DNA of 64,000 nt from Pontederia crassipes (GCA_030549335.1 CM060197.1:18922501-18986500); one strand, 5' to 3'. Shown: positions 23,598-36,644, counted from the first letter of the stretch. Numbers and translations are program-made. The notes: generated from the sequence alone by a model not told the origin.

Positions 23598-26500
23598 TGT
23601 AATATCCCAAGTTAAATATTTCTTTCACTAATTCAATATAATGATGATTTTTTTAAGGTAAATTATTAATGAGCTCCAGTAACAAATTCCATAAAATATT
23701 ATATCATCAAGTTGAACATAATATTATTGGATTAATATAAAGCTAGCATTAATATGTTTAATTGTTTATTAGAATAATTAATTAGTTAGTTGTGTACTGA
23801 TGCTATCTATATATGTATTATTCTCATCTTCTTGTACTAAAGGCATATACAAATGATTTCAAGTTATGGGTGTTTTAATTGACTTATTACCATCCATCCA
23901 TATAGAAAAATAAGATCTGCTAAGATTAGTCATATTAATATCATTATTCAATAAATTTGAATTAACTTCCTTATAAGGGTTAAGCAAATCAACTCCTAAT
24001 TATGGTAATTAATTAAGGTGGCTAGTACCCATGACGATACTACCGATTTTGTCATCCTCGCATGATAAGGGGGTAATTAATCACCTATACTAATTAATTA
24101 GATTTGGAATGACACCAAGTGACACATGTGTACCGACTTACTTTAAAAAAAAGGAGAGAGAAGGTTACTCAGCATGACAGCTCACCTCACAACAATTTAA
24201 ATTAAATGGTGAGCTGCCACACCATCAATAACCATGCAAAATAAAATAAAATAAAATATATGGAACCTTACTTGATTACCGACTTACCATGCACGATCTA
24301 AGGGAGAAATAAAAGGAAGCTTTTACTTCCTTTGGCATGGTCGGCCAGAAGGACAAATAAAAAGAAAAGAAGGTTAAAAAGAAGAGGGTTCTATTTGCTG
24401 AAGCTGGCCGAACTAAGGAAGATAAGGGAGAAGAAAAGGAAGGTTGCATCATTTCCTTTTTGCTACCGAGTTGAAGAGAAATAGGAAAGGAAAGACATAT
24501 ACATTGGATCCTTTTGTTTTGTGGTCGGTCATAAGAGGAAATAAGGAGGAATGGAAGGGGATACAACAAAAGGAAAGGAGTTGCCTACGTGGATGCTGAC
24601 CGAACTCATGGAAGAAAGGAAAAGAGAAGGAAAACTAGTATGGTATGTATGAGGTGGAATCGAATTTAGACTTTAATGGTTTATATATTATTTTGAACTT
24701 ATGGAAGTTATAAGTAAAGCTTTGTTTAAAATATCAATGGAATTATAAGGAAGTTAGGTTAACTGTGGAAAATAATTTTCTTGTTTTTTTAAGTCTAATA
24801 GCTGAATGTTTAGTTTGTCATTGAAATATTTTAGAACGATTATAAAATTATGAAACCTTTAGAATGACATGTATTTATGTATTTAGAAAGTTATGAACTA
24901 TATAATTGGTTATCATATGCCTTGTTGTTCCAAGCAGTATAAGTGGCCCTAATTAATAATTAAGTTATCAATTCTATTCTTAGAGATAAATTAAGAATAT
25001 TTTATATGCCATAAACTTATACTAATGAGGGTTCTAATCCAATTTGAACCACACCAAAACAATCCACGTGAAGAGACATATGAGAAGCATAAGTGGTACT
25101 CCATCAGTTTTTAGAAGTATGAACAAAATAATAAGATGTTTATAATCACAGAAATTTCTTTAGATACATTATAATGAGTAAAAATCTATAATTAATATAT
25201 GTTGTACATTACGTAGTCTAATGCCTTTGAGATTTGGAATCAGGTCAATCAGATAGTCGTAGACAATCTTATGTATTCGTCTTTAGGATGCTATCGTTCT
25301 ATCTTCTAAAAAAAATATTACTCAATTGTATAAATTATGTATTAAATCTAATATGTTATATAATTATTTGATAATTTAGGGTCAGAAAGACACAAATGTT
25401 AGGTTTCATTTACAATTATAATCACTTGAAAATGATATGTCTAGTGAAAGTTATAAATGATTAATCGAACTTTACTCAGTCTGTCAGAAGACACAAATGA
25501 CATAAAACTTAGGTTGAACTATGATTTTCTTGTGAACGATGGTTACTGAAATAAAATTTAAACTTTTATAGATTAAGATTTCTATAATATGGAGCTAAGT
25601 AAAATTGAAATAATGTGAATTTACTATTTATCTTAAGAGTTATGAATTTTCTTAACTAGGTGCGCAATCAACCATAATACAAGATAACCAATTATGATGA
25701 ATATTGAGCTATATGGAATGTGTAAATGATATCTCATCTCTATGTTGGTATGGTTGTAAAAGTAATATGGACTTATACTATTGTTATAGGGTTAGATGAA
25801 TGATAAGAAAAAGAGATGAGGAAACACCTTGTGTGATCGTTTATGCCAAGTAAGTTGGTTTCTCCTATTCTATGTATTCACCTCTTTTGAATTCGGGGTG
25901 ACATCGATTATTATATATATTGAATATGTTTTGGATATGCTATGAATTGATTTCGAGAAATGCAATTATGAAAAGTATATCTGAATGATTATATGATTGC
26001 ACATTTGAAAAGTATATGCGATATGATCTGAATGGATTATGATGAGTGCAATCTTGTTCCGTTTGAAATGATATTTGATATGATTCATCTTCTGATATTC
26101 GAGAGATGTTTGTTATGTGATGAATCATGCATCGACATTTGTTTCCATTTGCATATATGATGGTTGGAACTAAGTGCTACATCGCTGATCACGATGGGAG
26201 CCACCTGTAGAGTCCACCTATCGCTATATGATTTATTCCCCGAAAGGGATGAGGTAGAATGGAGCTAAGTGCTACATCGCTTATCACGATGGGAGCCACC
26301 TCTAGAATTCATCTACCGACCACTGGCCAGTTGGTGATCTGTGCATTCATGAGAGTGTTGCATTTGCATACATATGTTTGATATGATTTATAGGATATTG
26401 ATTGAAAGTTGAGTGTGATGTTTCTGATTAGTATGTTATATATGTAATTATCAAATATATGAAAATGTCTATTTTTCTATTATGATTATTGCATACTTTT

Positions 26501-26959
26501 CTATGTCACTCCGAATTGACTAGCTGGTAACACATAGGCTAGTTATTAACTTACTGAGCTATTTTAGCTCACTCTGTTGTTTCCAACATTTTTCAGATAA
26601 TTCTTGGGAATCATGCGAGATGATAGTATTTGAAGGGTTCGTAGTAAGATGGGAATATTTTAGTCCCTCATTTCCTTCTATTAGGATTTCGAGAGGTTTG
26701 GTTATGCATAATGCATATGTAATATTTTATATGTTGTAAGAATGTAAAATCATTTTATGAAATATAAAACTTAAGGATTATCGGTTTGCTCTGAAGGATC
26801 ATCATAAATTATGTAGTTTATTTTATGATATCTCCATTCTTATGTATGTTAAAAAGAAAAATTACATCATATTTTCGCAATCTTTTTTAATTTTATTTGA
26901 TCGTCCGTAATAAGTCACGAACTCCGGTTTAAATCACGGTTTAAATCGGGGTTGTGACA
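23598..26959 (+). mobile_element. Solo LTR of a Gypsy element, 3.36 kb, with perfect TSD
   Basis: Starts TGTAATATCCCAAG and ends GGTTGTGACA, as in Tekay/Del-like plant Gypsy LTRs. It is flanked by a perfect 5-bp duplication TATGT (23593-23597 and 26960-26964). Since both outer flanks match and there is no internal region or second LTR, this is a solo LTR left by unequal recombination. Inside are a 92-bp-spaced duplication (AGCTAAGTGCTACATCGCT..ATCACGATGGGAGCCACC at about 26170 and 26262) and the dyad GAGCTATTTTAGCTC at about 26555. Its ORFs are spurious. It sits in what appears to be an older reverse-oriented LTR. Confidence 0.85.
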
Positions 26960-27294
26960 TATGTAGTGCCAAAATAATATTTCTTAAAATGCACTAACTT
27001 ATAACTTACCCAAAACATGAAGTATTCGTTTCATCAAGAATGACAATATAATTACAAAAATCAATACATATTTATCATTGCTCTAAAAACATGAATTATC
27101 ACATCCTATATTCATGCACTTAAGCATTTTCATATAAGCATGAGCTACCATTACAAGTCATAATAAAATCGTATCATATCAAAATCTTTGTATGTGCATC
27201 TAATCATTATCATATAAATCTTGTTACCACATCATTCATATCAAAGTATTTCATATAATTATTAAATATCACAATCAATAATGTATTAAATGTC

Positions 27295-27560
27295 ATGTGC
27301 TTTAAAGTGGATGTATGCAAGAAGAAGTATGCATGGACATGTCATATGGCCAATTGGTCAGAGGCATCCCTTTTGGGATATTTGTTGGGATATTTGTTGA
27401 TAGTGTTAGAAGGTTGTTGGATTCTAGAGGTGACCTCTATGAATTCAAAAGTGGCTCACACTAATTTCAAAATTTGATTCATATGGAACTTAGCTTCAAA
27501 CAACCTAAAATCCCTTTAGGGGTATCTATTGGCCCTATAAGGCCTTTTAACCATATTATT
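27295..27560 (-). repeat. Reverse-oriented Gypsy LTR fragment
   Basis: The reverse complement reads AAAGGCCTTATAGGGCCAA, AAAGGGATTTTAGGTTGTTTG, CACCTCTAGAATCCA and ATCCCAAAAGGGATGCCTCT in the same order as 20740-20960 on the plus strand. It therefore belongs to the same family as the fragment ending at 21619, in opposite orientation. The ORF 27295-27477 is a by-product. Confidence 0.6.
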
Positions 27561-27564
27561 GATT

Positions 27565-28740
27565 CTCAAGAAAATTAACACAACTTATATTTTGTGTTAG
27601 TTTTGTGCTCCAACAGACTAAGTGGCATTGCTTCTAGAAGTTTTATCAATTATTAAATTACTCCCATTTCACTAATTTAAATTTTCTCTGAAAGTCTCGT
27701 TCCAAAAATTCTTAAGGTTTATCATAACATATAATGATCATAATAATTTTGAGAAATGATCATACTCTCTTATAAGTTTTATACTAGCAGACAAGTGATG
27801 TTCAATTTAACATTTTATAACTCCTACATACCTCACACTTTTTAGGTGATTCTAATTTTCCATAAAACTAGACATCATGAGGTATAATCCATAATAATTG
27901 TATGATTCATATCATTCTAGAATGATTACAATAAATGTCTCAATCGGACTCATGTTCTGATCTATTCTTCATCATGATAGAAAGGGTCATGTACAATAAT
28001 AAATCAATAACTTTTCATAGACATAATATTTTTGAATGATTTAAATTGGAAACACATGCCAACTTCAATCCCCTCTGTAAAGTTAGATATCAAATTATAT
28101 TTTTTCATATAATCTAATACCTAATTTACCATTCAGACTAACTTTATTAGATAATATGATAAACCCTTAAACATGAAGGCGTAACTTTCGTTTTATAACT
28201 CCTATAACGAGTCAAAGTAAAATCATTGTGATATCTCAATTTCATATGCATGTCTTATCACCAAAATGGATATTAAAATGTAACTTGCATGAGATAGATA
28301 TTTTAATATATCAAGTTTAGTCTAAAAACAAAATCATTAAAAGTTTAATATATCAAATCAAAATGCACATGCATAATTAATCATATCAAGTATCATAATT
28401 TTTTTCTCAATATGAAAATATCCAAAGCTTTTTTGTATTTGACCTTGTGAATAACCGTGATTAAGAATGGACACCTCCAAATGAAATGCACATTTTAAAT
28501 ATGAGAAGTAATTAAAATCACATGTGCACTAAATAAATTAAAAATTTTTTCAATGATACTTTTATAAAAGAAATAAAGTGTGTGCCTTCAAATCATTCTT
28601 TTTACATTCCTTGTGAAGCACACCTCATGTGACATTATCCAATATCACTTATGCCTTCACTCTTTATTTGACAACTTATAAGTAAAGATTTGATCAATTC
28701 CTTTGATTTTCCAACTTTTATTTACTTTAGAATAGAAGTG
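27565..28740. other. LTR-like AT-rich stretch, no gene
   Basis: Probably the continuation of the reverse-oriented LTR (for example GGCGTAACTTTCGTTTTATAACTCC at about 28175, a phrase typical of such LTRs). No coding content is visible. The boundary with the Copia gag relic is near 28700. Confidence 0.35.
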
Positions 28741-28759
28741 AAGCAACCTAAAAAAGACA

Positions 28760-30060
28760 TCACATTTTCTTTGTTACCCAAATTTGTTTGGATCCAACAT
28801 TATTAACTTTAGTTCCTTTAGGAACCCACATTAATTTCTTCTCAATATTTATAAATTTTCTAATTTTGCACTCAAATGCACAATGACTATGATCACCACA
28901 ATAATGACAAGTAATAGATAGTTTAACAAAATGATCACGAGTATATTCAAGTTTCTAAGTATCATTATGGGATGCTTGATCATAAGAGTTTTTAGTTTTT
29001 AAATGATGAACAAGGGTACGTTGGATTTCAAATAATACCCATTTGAGTTTCTATTTTTTAAAATTATTTTTCTTTTGTGATGTACGAGAAATATTTTTTA
29101 TAGGGATTTTGGCAATATGGATAGGTCTTTGAACATTTTTAATATTTTTTCAAGAACTAGCAATTTTTTCATCTAATAATTTTTGTAAAGAAATATTTTT
29201 ATTTTGTAACTCGTCGTATAATACAATCAACTTTGAAATCTCATTTTTTAAAGAGTCATAAAATGCACATAAATTGTTAAGAGAAGTATTTTTTTTCAAA
29301 GCCTCTTTTTCAATAATGCATGCATAATTATTCTTCAAATTTTCAACTAAATTAGCCAATTTTGTATTCTTCACATTTTAAGAAATCACATGATGCGCAA
29401 GATAATGAAAAAGAATCATTTTTTTCTTTTTCAAATATCCATTTGAACTTCTTATTAAGAGATTTGTAATTATTTTTTATCATATCAAAATAATTTATGA
29501 AGTTTTATTCTTCTTTTTGATATAGGTATTTTTGAATTAAAGAAGAAAGTTATTTATGTACGTTAAAATCAATATTATCATCATCATTACTACAGCAATA
29601 AAATGAGTTGAAGGCTACCTCATCATCTTCACTCTTTGTCATTAAGCACAAAACTGCATTCTCGGATGTCGTGGATGTAGAATTTTCACTTTCTTCATTA
29701 TCCACATTCGATGTGCCATTTTTATTAAAATTGCTCTCTTTATATTTATCTAACAAAACTTGCAAAAATTCATAAAATGTAGAACAACTAGAAATTATAT
29801 TTATATTTTCTACATTTAAGCACCATAAAATATATTTCGGACTTTCAAATCAAGTTTGGCAAATGAAATTTGAAAATTATTATACTCAAAGAAGGAAATG
29901 TCAATGAAAACACCATTTAAAATGTTCTTTGGCTTCTCAAAATCATTTTCTACAATTTCCCACATATCAAAATCAATTGAACAAAAATATATCTTCATAT
30001 TAATTTTTCAAGAAGAAAAAGAATAGTCATTAGAATTCGGTGGGTCGAAAATGAAAGAAA
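28760..30060 (-). pseudogene. Gag polyprotein relic of a Ty1/Copia (SIRE/Maximus-like) element
   Basis: Reading the minus strand downward from 30000: IYFCSIDFDMWEIVEN and LDLKVRNIFYGA (gag N-terminal domain), FYEFLQVLLDKYKESN and an acidic SEDDEVAFN stretch (29765-29550), a coiled-coil-like segment (LANLVENLKNNYACIIEKEA, 29374-29150), and a CCHC zinc knuckle near 28920-28870 (CHYCGDHSHCAFEC, C-x2-C-x4-H-x4-C intact). The last block is followed by KLMWVPKGTKVNN and KQIWV, the phrase that normally follows the Copia knuckle. Stops and deletions separate the blocks. Protease, integrase and reverse transcriptase are absent. The 5' LTR lies at 30136. Confidence 0.75.
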
Positions 30061-30135
30061 CTTCTTCAAAAAATAGTGTCATGCTCTAAAAGATGTTTAA
30101 ATCTATAAATTAAGAACAACATTGCTCCAATCACT

Positions 30136-31760
30136 TGTTGGCCATAGGACACCAAGAAGGGGTGAATTGGTATTTAACCAAAAATATCAATTTTACGAAA
30201 TATATTGCGGAAGCTTAAAATCAATTTGTTAAACTTTAAACCACCACTATAGCAATCAAATCACATGCATAATAAAGAAGGAAGGTGTAACGCCCCGAGA
30301 CCCACGTGACTATCACGTGCTCAGAGTCGTCCCAAAGGCGCTGCACAATTCTATGTAAATAAATTTTTATGGAAATAAAACTCTATAAAATGCGGAATTA
30401 ATAACAGATCGTCTATCAACATCTAATGTCAAGGAGCTGGAAATGTCCATAACTCCATCATGCTAAATATGCGAAAAATAAAAGCTAAACCGATAGTCTA
30501 GTAGAACTAAATCCTACACCATGTGCAACATCACTGTCATTGAGCCCATCCTCTATCATTTCACCATCCTCTATCATTTCACCTGCATGAATCCAGATGT
30601 AGGGAAAAACCCATGAGTATAAAAATACTCAGTACGTAGGGTCTAACCATAACAATAAATAAATCCATAGTGCTCAATAATAAAACCATAGATCAATAAA
30701 CAATTAGGAACAATAATCAATATAGCACTATGATAGAACAATATAGGAATAGCTCAATAACAATATATGGAGAGATCGATAATAAGTCAATAAGATCATA
30801 CATCAATAGAAGAGGATCAGGTAAGAGATAAAGGGATCAATCAATATCAACTATCAATTATGCATGATCACTGTGGCATTTACCCAATTATCAATTCCAT
30901 TCTATTCCGTTGCAATTCAATTCAATTCGATTCAATCCAATTCAATTCTATTCTATTCAATTCTATTCAATTCAATTCGATTAAGTTAGGGAGCGCTGAA
31001 CCAATTATGGGAAAACTTCATGTCTCATTCATGTAGGCTAGTGGGAGATCAAACCACGGCAAGCCGCCCTTCAAATAATAGCGCTAACAATAGGTTCATG
31101 ATGGCGGGGGACCATGGTCATCATAGGACAGCCATAGCTTCCCTAAAGGATGACGTCTCAAATCTCTAGGTACACTATCTGCCCCATACAATATGATAAC
31201 AATAATGGCATAGGGGGTTTAGAGACAATCGGAGAACATGGAGACCCAGCAGTTTTCATCTTTTATTCTATTTAACTAAAGACCTATCTTTAACGTTTTA
31301 CTTTAGATTAGACAAGGACCCAATCAGGGGAAAACTACCGGATTGACATCATAAGGGATCACACAATATGACAGGATAACAATGATGTAAATCTCAAATC
31401 AAATCTGAAAGATATGATGAGGTCAGATCTATGTGTGATATGATCAGGGACGATCAGGAATAATAAACTATGATAGCCATACAATTATCTATAATAATTT
31501 ATCCAAAATCACAATTTCTGTTCCCGAACACTTATCTATACCTCTTATCACCCGAGAGTTAAATAACTACAAGAACACTTCTCAGTATCTCTTCTACAAT
31601 TTAGAACCTCACGCAAGAGTGAGAGAGAAAGAAATGAAAGATTTGCAACTTCATGAACAAATGGACTTCACAAATTTTTTCAAAATTTCTTCAGAAGTCT
31701 TGGTCTTCTTGATGTGTTTTGGACCTCTTGTATAGCCTCCAACCTTTCTCGTAGTTGTTA
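30136..31760 (-). repeat. Copia 5' LTR, reverse orientation, split by a nested LTR
   Basis: The plus strand begins TGTTGGCCATAGGACACC, the complement of GGCCAACA. It then reads AAGAAGGGGTGAATTGGT, AATATCAATTTTACGAAATA and AGCAATCAAATCACATGCAT, paralleling 11949-13058 and 19584-20545. Homology stops at 30285, where a Gypsy-type LTR starts, and resumes near 31550-31740 with TCTACAATTTAGAACCTCACG, AAATGGACTTCACAAA and TTGTATAGCCTCCAACC. The LTR 5' end (GCCCCAACA) is not found, so that part is truncated or diverged. Its position relative to the gag relic fits a 5' LTR on the minus strand. Confidence 0.65.
30286..31545 (-). mobile_element. Gypsy LTR fragment nested in the Copia LTR
   Basis: Starts abruptly with TGTAACGCCCCGAGACCC, the complement of an LTR 3' end (GGGGCGTTACA), inside the Copia LTR. 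AAAATACTCAGTACGTAGG (about 30624) is the reverse of the ACTGAGTATTTT motif of Tekay-like LTRs. At 30890-30985 a pentamer tract built on ATTCA/ATTCT words occurs. The preceding GAAGG (30281-30285) has no clear match at the other side, so the far end is truncated or eroded and placed only roughly. Confidence 0.55.
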
Positions 31761-33850
31761 GTATCCAAAATTAATTGTTTTGTATTTTTATGCATTAAAA
31801 AGAACATCCATTTCTCCCGCTGGGCATCCTTTTCTAGCCAAGTGTTGAAATACAATTGTTACTCAAACATAACGAGCATTTATTTCGTGGAGTAGAAGTT
31901 GACAACCTAATAGACCTATATTATTTTATACATATCCTTTTCCACAATTATACAAATGAGATAATTTTTTATTCTGTGGAAAGCTAACAGAATAATTTAT
32001 AACTTTGATATTTATCTTTCATTGAATATATAATAGTACCATAGTCTAATATTAAGTCAAAATTCACTACATAACGTTGTTTATTTCAAATTAAAGTTTT
32101 AAATTTTTTACTCTTTTATACATAACTTTTCATACAAGTATCTGAATGAGGAGATTTTTTATTCTATGAAAGCTACCAACATTATCTGCAATTTTATGTT
32201 TAACTCTTATCCCAATTATATGATAAAAGTCATCAAATACCAATGTTTCGGTGCATAAAAATACCAACTTCAAATTTAAATTTTCAAGTTCCAATTATTT
32301 TTGCATAACGTTTTATATGGTTATTCAAATGAAATAATTTTTTATTCTATAAAAGGATAAGAGAATTATCTATAATTATATTCACCTCTTAGTTACAAAT
32401 GTTAAATGCAAGTTTAGTGCATGAAGTGATTAATTTCTATTTAATTTTTTTTGACATTTTAAATATAACTTTAATCTTTTGAGATTTATATTATTAAAAT
32501 ATAATTATATAGAATATGAAAAATTTATTCCAATAATTCTTGTACCTATGTTGAATTTAGATTCTTCATATAACTAATAGAATAGAATTATTAAAGATTG
32601 CTAAGTATTTTGTAACCGATAAAAAAAAGATTGCAAATATAAAGCAAAAAATAAAATTAAAAGTTACAAATATCTCAAATATAATATTATATTTCAATTG
32701 ATATATTTTTTTATAATATTGAAAAGAAGTCAATTCATACTTTCTTGGTGGAAATACAAAAATATATAGAAAATTATTCTTTATTCAAGTAATATATATA
32801 CTATTATTAATGTAATAAAAATATAAAGAAGAAAAAACTGAAGAGGATCCACTGACATGGCCTTTCATATTCTTATTTCTAATAAAATAATGAATATAAT
32901 ATATAAAGAGTAAATTATAATATTAAATAGCAAAGGGGTATAAATAAGATATAAGGAGTGAGATTAAGGACATCCTAAAAGATTTTGGCATCAATAGTTG
33001 AGATATTTAAGGCGCGTGAATCACACTTTTTTTATCACGTTTTAATTATTCATTTTTACGCATTGATTCATATTTGAAAAGAAAAATGCTTCACATATTC
33101 TAGATTTCCACTATTTTATTAAATTTATTTGTTTATTAGAATAAGAGAAGTAACTTACTTCTTGTTTTGTTTCGTTGAGAAAACAATTATTACTTATAAA
33201 GTAAATAGAAAATATCAGTTAATATAGATAGAAATTTAATCGTCTTGCTCTTGGATTGTAATCTTGTTAGCTAATTTTTGAAGTGATAACAATTATTTAG
33301 GGAAAAGGTCCTCCACATTACAAAAAAAAAAGACTATTCAAGAGAAAAAGAAATTATTAATCTCGTTGCAGCTACGACAAAACTATTCAAAGGTAGCATG
33401 GAAAATTAAATAAGTTTCCCAACCAAACATAAAACTAAGTAACATCCCTTTTCTCACGCAAAGAATTTATAGAATATTTTGTATTATTTTTCAAATAGCA
33501 ATTCTCCGATCATCAAATAGCAATTCTCAAGCCAAATTGTGAGATCAAACTAAAGTAGTACCTGGACAATTTCTTTTTTTTTTTAGTCCATTACATAAAA
33601 TTACAGGTGATCTTAGATTTATTATTAAAAAATTCATCATTTTCGTATGTTTCATTGATTTTGGACTTACAGTTTGTCCTCAATTTAATATGTCGCGTTG
33701 ATTTTGTAGGTAACGTGTTCTTGTTTCATACAAGATCAAATGCCGCATCACAAAATAATAAAATTTACAAATCACTAGTCAATATTGGCTTCGACATAAT
33801 ACAAGGATACTTTCATATCAAATGTGAAGAAATTGTGCAAAAATAACCTT
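31760..33850. other. AT-rich stretch, old TE debris, no gene
   Basis: Contains three loosely similar blocks of about 180 bp (31925, 32125, 32310) with the theme TTTTTTATTCTRTGRAAAGCTA and GAGATAATTTTTTATTC. These suggest a degenerate tandem duplication within LTR-like sequence. No coding signal. The SnRK1 beta 3' UTR probably occupies the last 50-250 bp. Confidence 0.4.
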
Positions 33851-33908
33851 AACAATGTTTAAGTAAAATTGAACCAAGACGTGGAATTAGATGTCTCTTA
33901 TTGGTCTG

Positions 33909-36145
33909 TCATCTTCTCAAAGGTTTGTAAAGTACAACGGTGACATACTTGGACTGAAACCTGTGTGTTAGGCCAAGGGCCACCATAGACTGCGACGAGC
34001 ATCCTTTCTCAATGAATAAGTGGTTGAGAACAACATGAGGAGGCTTTGTCGAAGCTTCATCAGAATTGTCCTTGTCCAGGATTGTTAGATGCAGCTGGGG
34101 TGGAACACCAGGCGGCTCCTTTGCAAAATCCTCATCCTTCGGTGATGACCAACTGTAGCTGGACTCCGGCGATGGTGGAGAGTCAAAATCAGAGACACCT
34201 TGAGTGCTTTCGGGAACATATTCCTGAATCGGAGTTATTCAGTCAAAGATTGACTTGGATATGCAAATGTTTTCAACTAGATGCATCTGAACCAGACATA
34301 ACTACCAGGTCCAGATCCAGAGGACAATTGGTTTGGAAGATGCGTAGAAAATGCTCACATGAACATCAAGGAGATTAGTCATATTTCCCATATCGTCTGC
34401 AACAAAGGGAAGATCACGAATGTATCTTTGATGACCATCTACAATGAACTTGTACTGGTAAACTCCTGCTGGAAGGACCAGCAAAATGGCATGGTCCTTT
34501 CCGGACTTATGCAGAGATTTTCTGAAGTAAACAATGGATTATTTATTAGTTTCAAATCCAAAAGACGAAACCACCCCCTTTCACAGGACAGTGACAATTA
34601 CCATACAACATGAAAACAATAGAAACGGGCTTCAAGAGCATTGTTGTACCTCGATATCCAGTTGTCCCATGATCCTTCAATATGTACAGAATCACCTCCT
34701 CGGTTCCATGTTATCAATGTTGGAATCCCCTTTTCCACAGAACAAGCCATAGGTTGATCAAATTCATTTGAAGTAGCATTTGAAGCTGCTCGCAAGGGAG
34801 GTACAGGAATCTGAAATATCAAGTCATCAGTTGCATTTTTGTTATCTTTCACAGGATTGAACAAGCATATTTCCCTAGATATATGCATTAGAGATCATCA
34901 GGTGAAATACTTATATATTCATAAAACATGTGAGAAATATCAAGAGTAAACAGCCACTAGAGACCTGAATCAAAGCGGACAAACTTTTCATTTTAATTCG
35001 TGACGTCACAATGAGAGAAGTCTTAGTTAGCCTCTTATCCATCAAAAAGAAAACAATGAGAAAAATCAGCATTCCATAAACTTGCATTCTGGTCAATTTC
35101 GTTTTGAAGAATTCTTGTCACTTAGGCACATTCCTGTGAAGGCATTGAGCTTTGCCGTGCAACCAAACCAAATCCCCACGATTGAAAAGTACCATAATTT
35201 GAATTCTTGTCACATAGGTGCATACCCAGGGAAGAAATTGAACTGTCATGCAACCAATACATCATGATTGAAACTTTTGTGAGAAGCACATCATGATAAC
35301 AAACACTAGTGATGTATAAAGAATAAATGACTGCAAAAGGAGAATTCAAGTCAAAAAAAAAAAAGTTAAAACCCTCTTCTGAACTACCACAAGCTTTTAT
35401 GTGTAGAAAATAAAAACGCGCGAGCATTATGGTTTTCTCTTCTTAAGTTGAAACATAGGGGAAAAAATTCTCTCATTGTCGGTAACAACCAAAACAACAG
35501 TCTTTCTATTAAATACATAGTTGTAGCTAAGAAATTGGCTCTATCTCAACCTTCAGTAGGCTAAACGAAATGAAATCCTCAACATCTGACAATGGCTTCA
35601 GACTTCCAGGCTTAGTCAAACTAGGAATGAATGAATGACGTCGTATATTGCGTGACAGGAGTTTTGCCCGTGGCTGAGGCATCATTATGCGAAAAATGGA
35701 ATAATGCCCAATCAGGTTTGCCAGATTTTTTTAGGGTACAGATTCATGAATGAATTGATCCCTAGGGATACAAAAACTTTTGAAGTGCGACTACTTGGCG
35801 GGAATCCCTTGTAAACCAGACAACATCGAAGAGCATTCCAGCTAAACAAACATATGATAAAGAACGCCTATCCGGTGATCGACGAAACGACAGAAACAGG
35901 GAGCAGACCATGAGGATGCACGACCCGACAGTGACGCCGCAAACATTGGAAGCCGTCGTAGGTACCTGTGGCGCGAACACGAGAGGGGTCAGCGACCGGC
36001 CGGGGCTCTCGGGCGGTGAGGCCCCGATAGGGTCCGCCGACAGAGCTCGGCGGCCGCGGAAGGAGTCCGGATCGGCTTCGGATCTTGATCGGACGGACGG
36101 GTCATCGTCGTCGTCAAGCTCATGCCTCCCCGTTGCATTCCCCAT
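33909..36145 (-). CDS. AKINbeta: SNF1-related protein kinase (SnRK1) regulatory subunit beta
   Basis: Four exons: 36145-35966, 34810-34650, 34521-34359 and 34223-33909. All introns are GT-AG, and the joined frame encodes 272 aa. MGNATG at the start is an N-myristoylation signal, placing the SnRK1 complex at membranes. Residues 61-85 are a linker. Residues 88-168 form the CBM48/KIS domain (IPTLITWNRGGDSVHIEGSWDNW, GVYQYKFIVDG, NLLDVH). Residues 190-272 form the ASC domain that binds the alpha and gamma subunits (FAKEPPGVPPQLHLTIL, HVVLNHLFIEKG, ALGLTHRFQSKYVTVVLYKP). Length fits plant beta1/beta2 (about 270-290 aa). Oddity: residues 144-149 read HQRYIR where relatives have a Trp then YIP, so one glycan-contact Trp is a Gln. 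SnRK1 is the plant energy-sensing kinase. Exon 1 is GC-rich. Confidence 0.93.
35108..35275. repeat. Imperfect tandem duplication in SnRK1 beta intron 1
   Basis: GAATTCTTGTCACTTAGG-CACATTCC..GTGCAACCAA (from 35109) is repeated as GAATTCTTGTCACATAGGTGCATACC..ATGCAACCAA (from 35201). This is a unit of about 92 bp inside the 1,155-bp first intron, with no coding consequence. Confidence 0.6.
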
Positions 36146-36179
36146 GCTTGTTGTTTATGCTACTAGCCGCTGCTAACGG

Positions 36180-36644
36180 TGACCAGCTGAAGACGAAGGA
36201 GCTATCGCCGGCGGCAAGTGGGGGGGTTGTCTGGGGGAGAAATGGATGCGGATAGGAGGAGGAATAAGTAAAAGACGGAAAGAGAGAGAGGGGACGACTT
36301 TTGGGGGGCTTGCGGATGGTTCGGGCGATTTCGCAGCTGAGAACCAAATCGATTGTCGGAAACCGGTTCAGATCCGAAACTATTGGCCTTGGTCGCTCCC
36401 GAGACCACTTCGTTTCATTGTATTTATTTATTTTAAAGTTGTATTTGTTTTATCGTGTCGTGACAAGGAAAACTTGAAAGCTTTTTCGTAGTTGGATCTT
36501 AGAAAAACAATGATGGAGAAAAGGATATTACTATTTTTTCTTTCCATTATATCCTTTATTCAAATGAAGAAAAATCGATTTTGATGTATTCTCCCTTACC
36601 TTCCTTTCTCCACCAAACACACTCTGATATATTACTCATTAAAA
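36180..36644. other. SnRK1 beta 5' flank
   Basis: GC-rich close to the ATG, with GAGAGAG and GGGGGG words (36215-36300), becoming AT-rich beyond 36420. It probably holds the 5' UTR and core promoter. I do not see a convincing TATA box at a fixed spacing. ORFs here are compositional. Confidence 0.4.

Noticed and set aside
24276-24569. 97-aa minus ORF with hydrophobic stretches
   Set aside because: Lies inside the solo LTR in purine-rich sequence (AAGGAAAGG words), not conserved in related LTR fragments.
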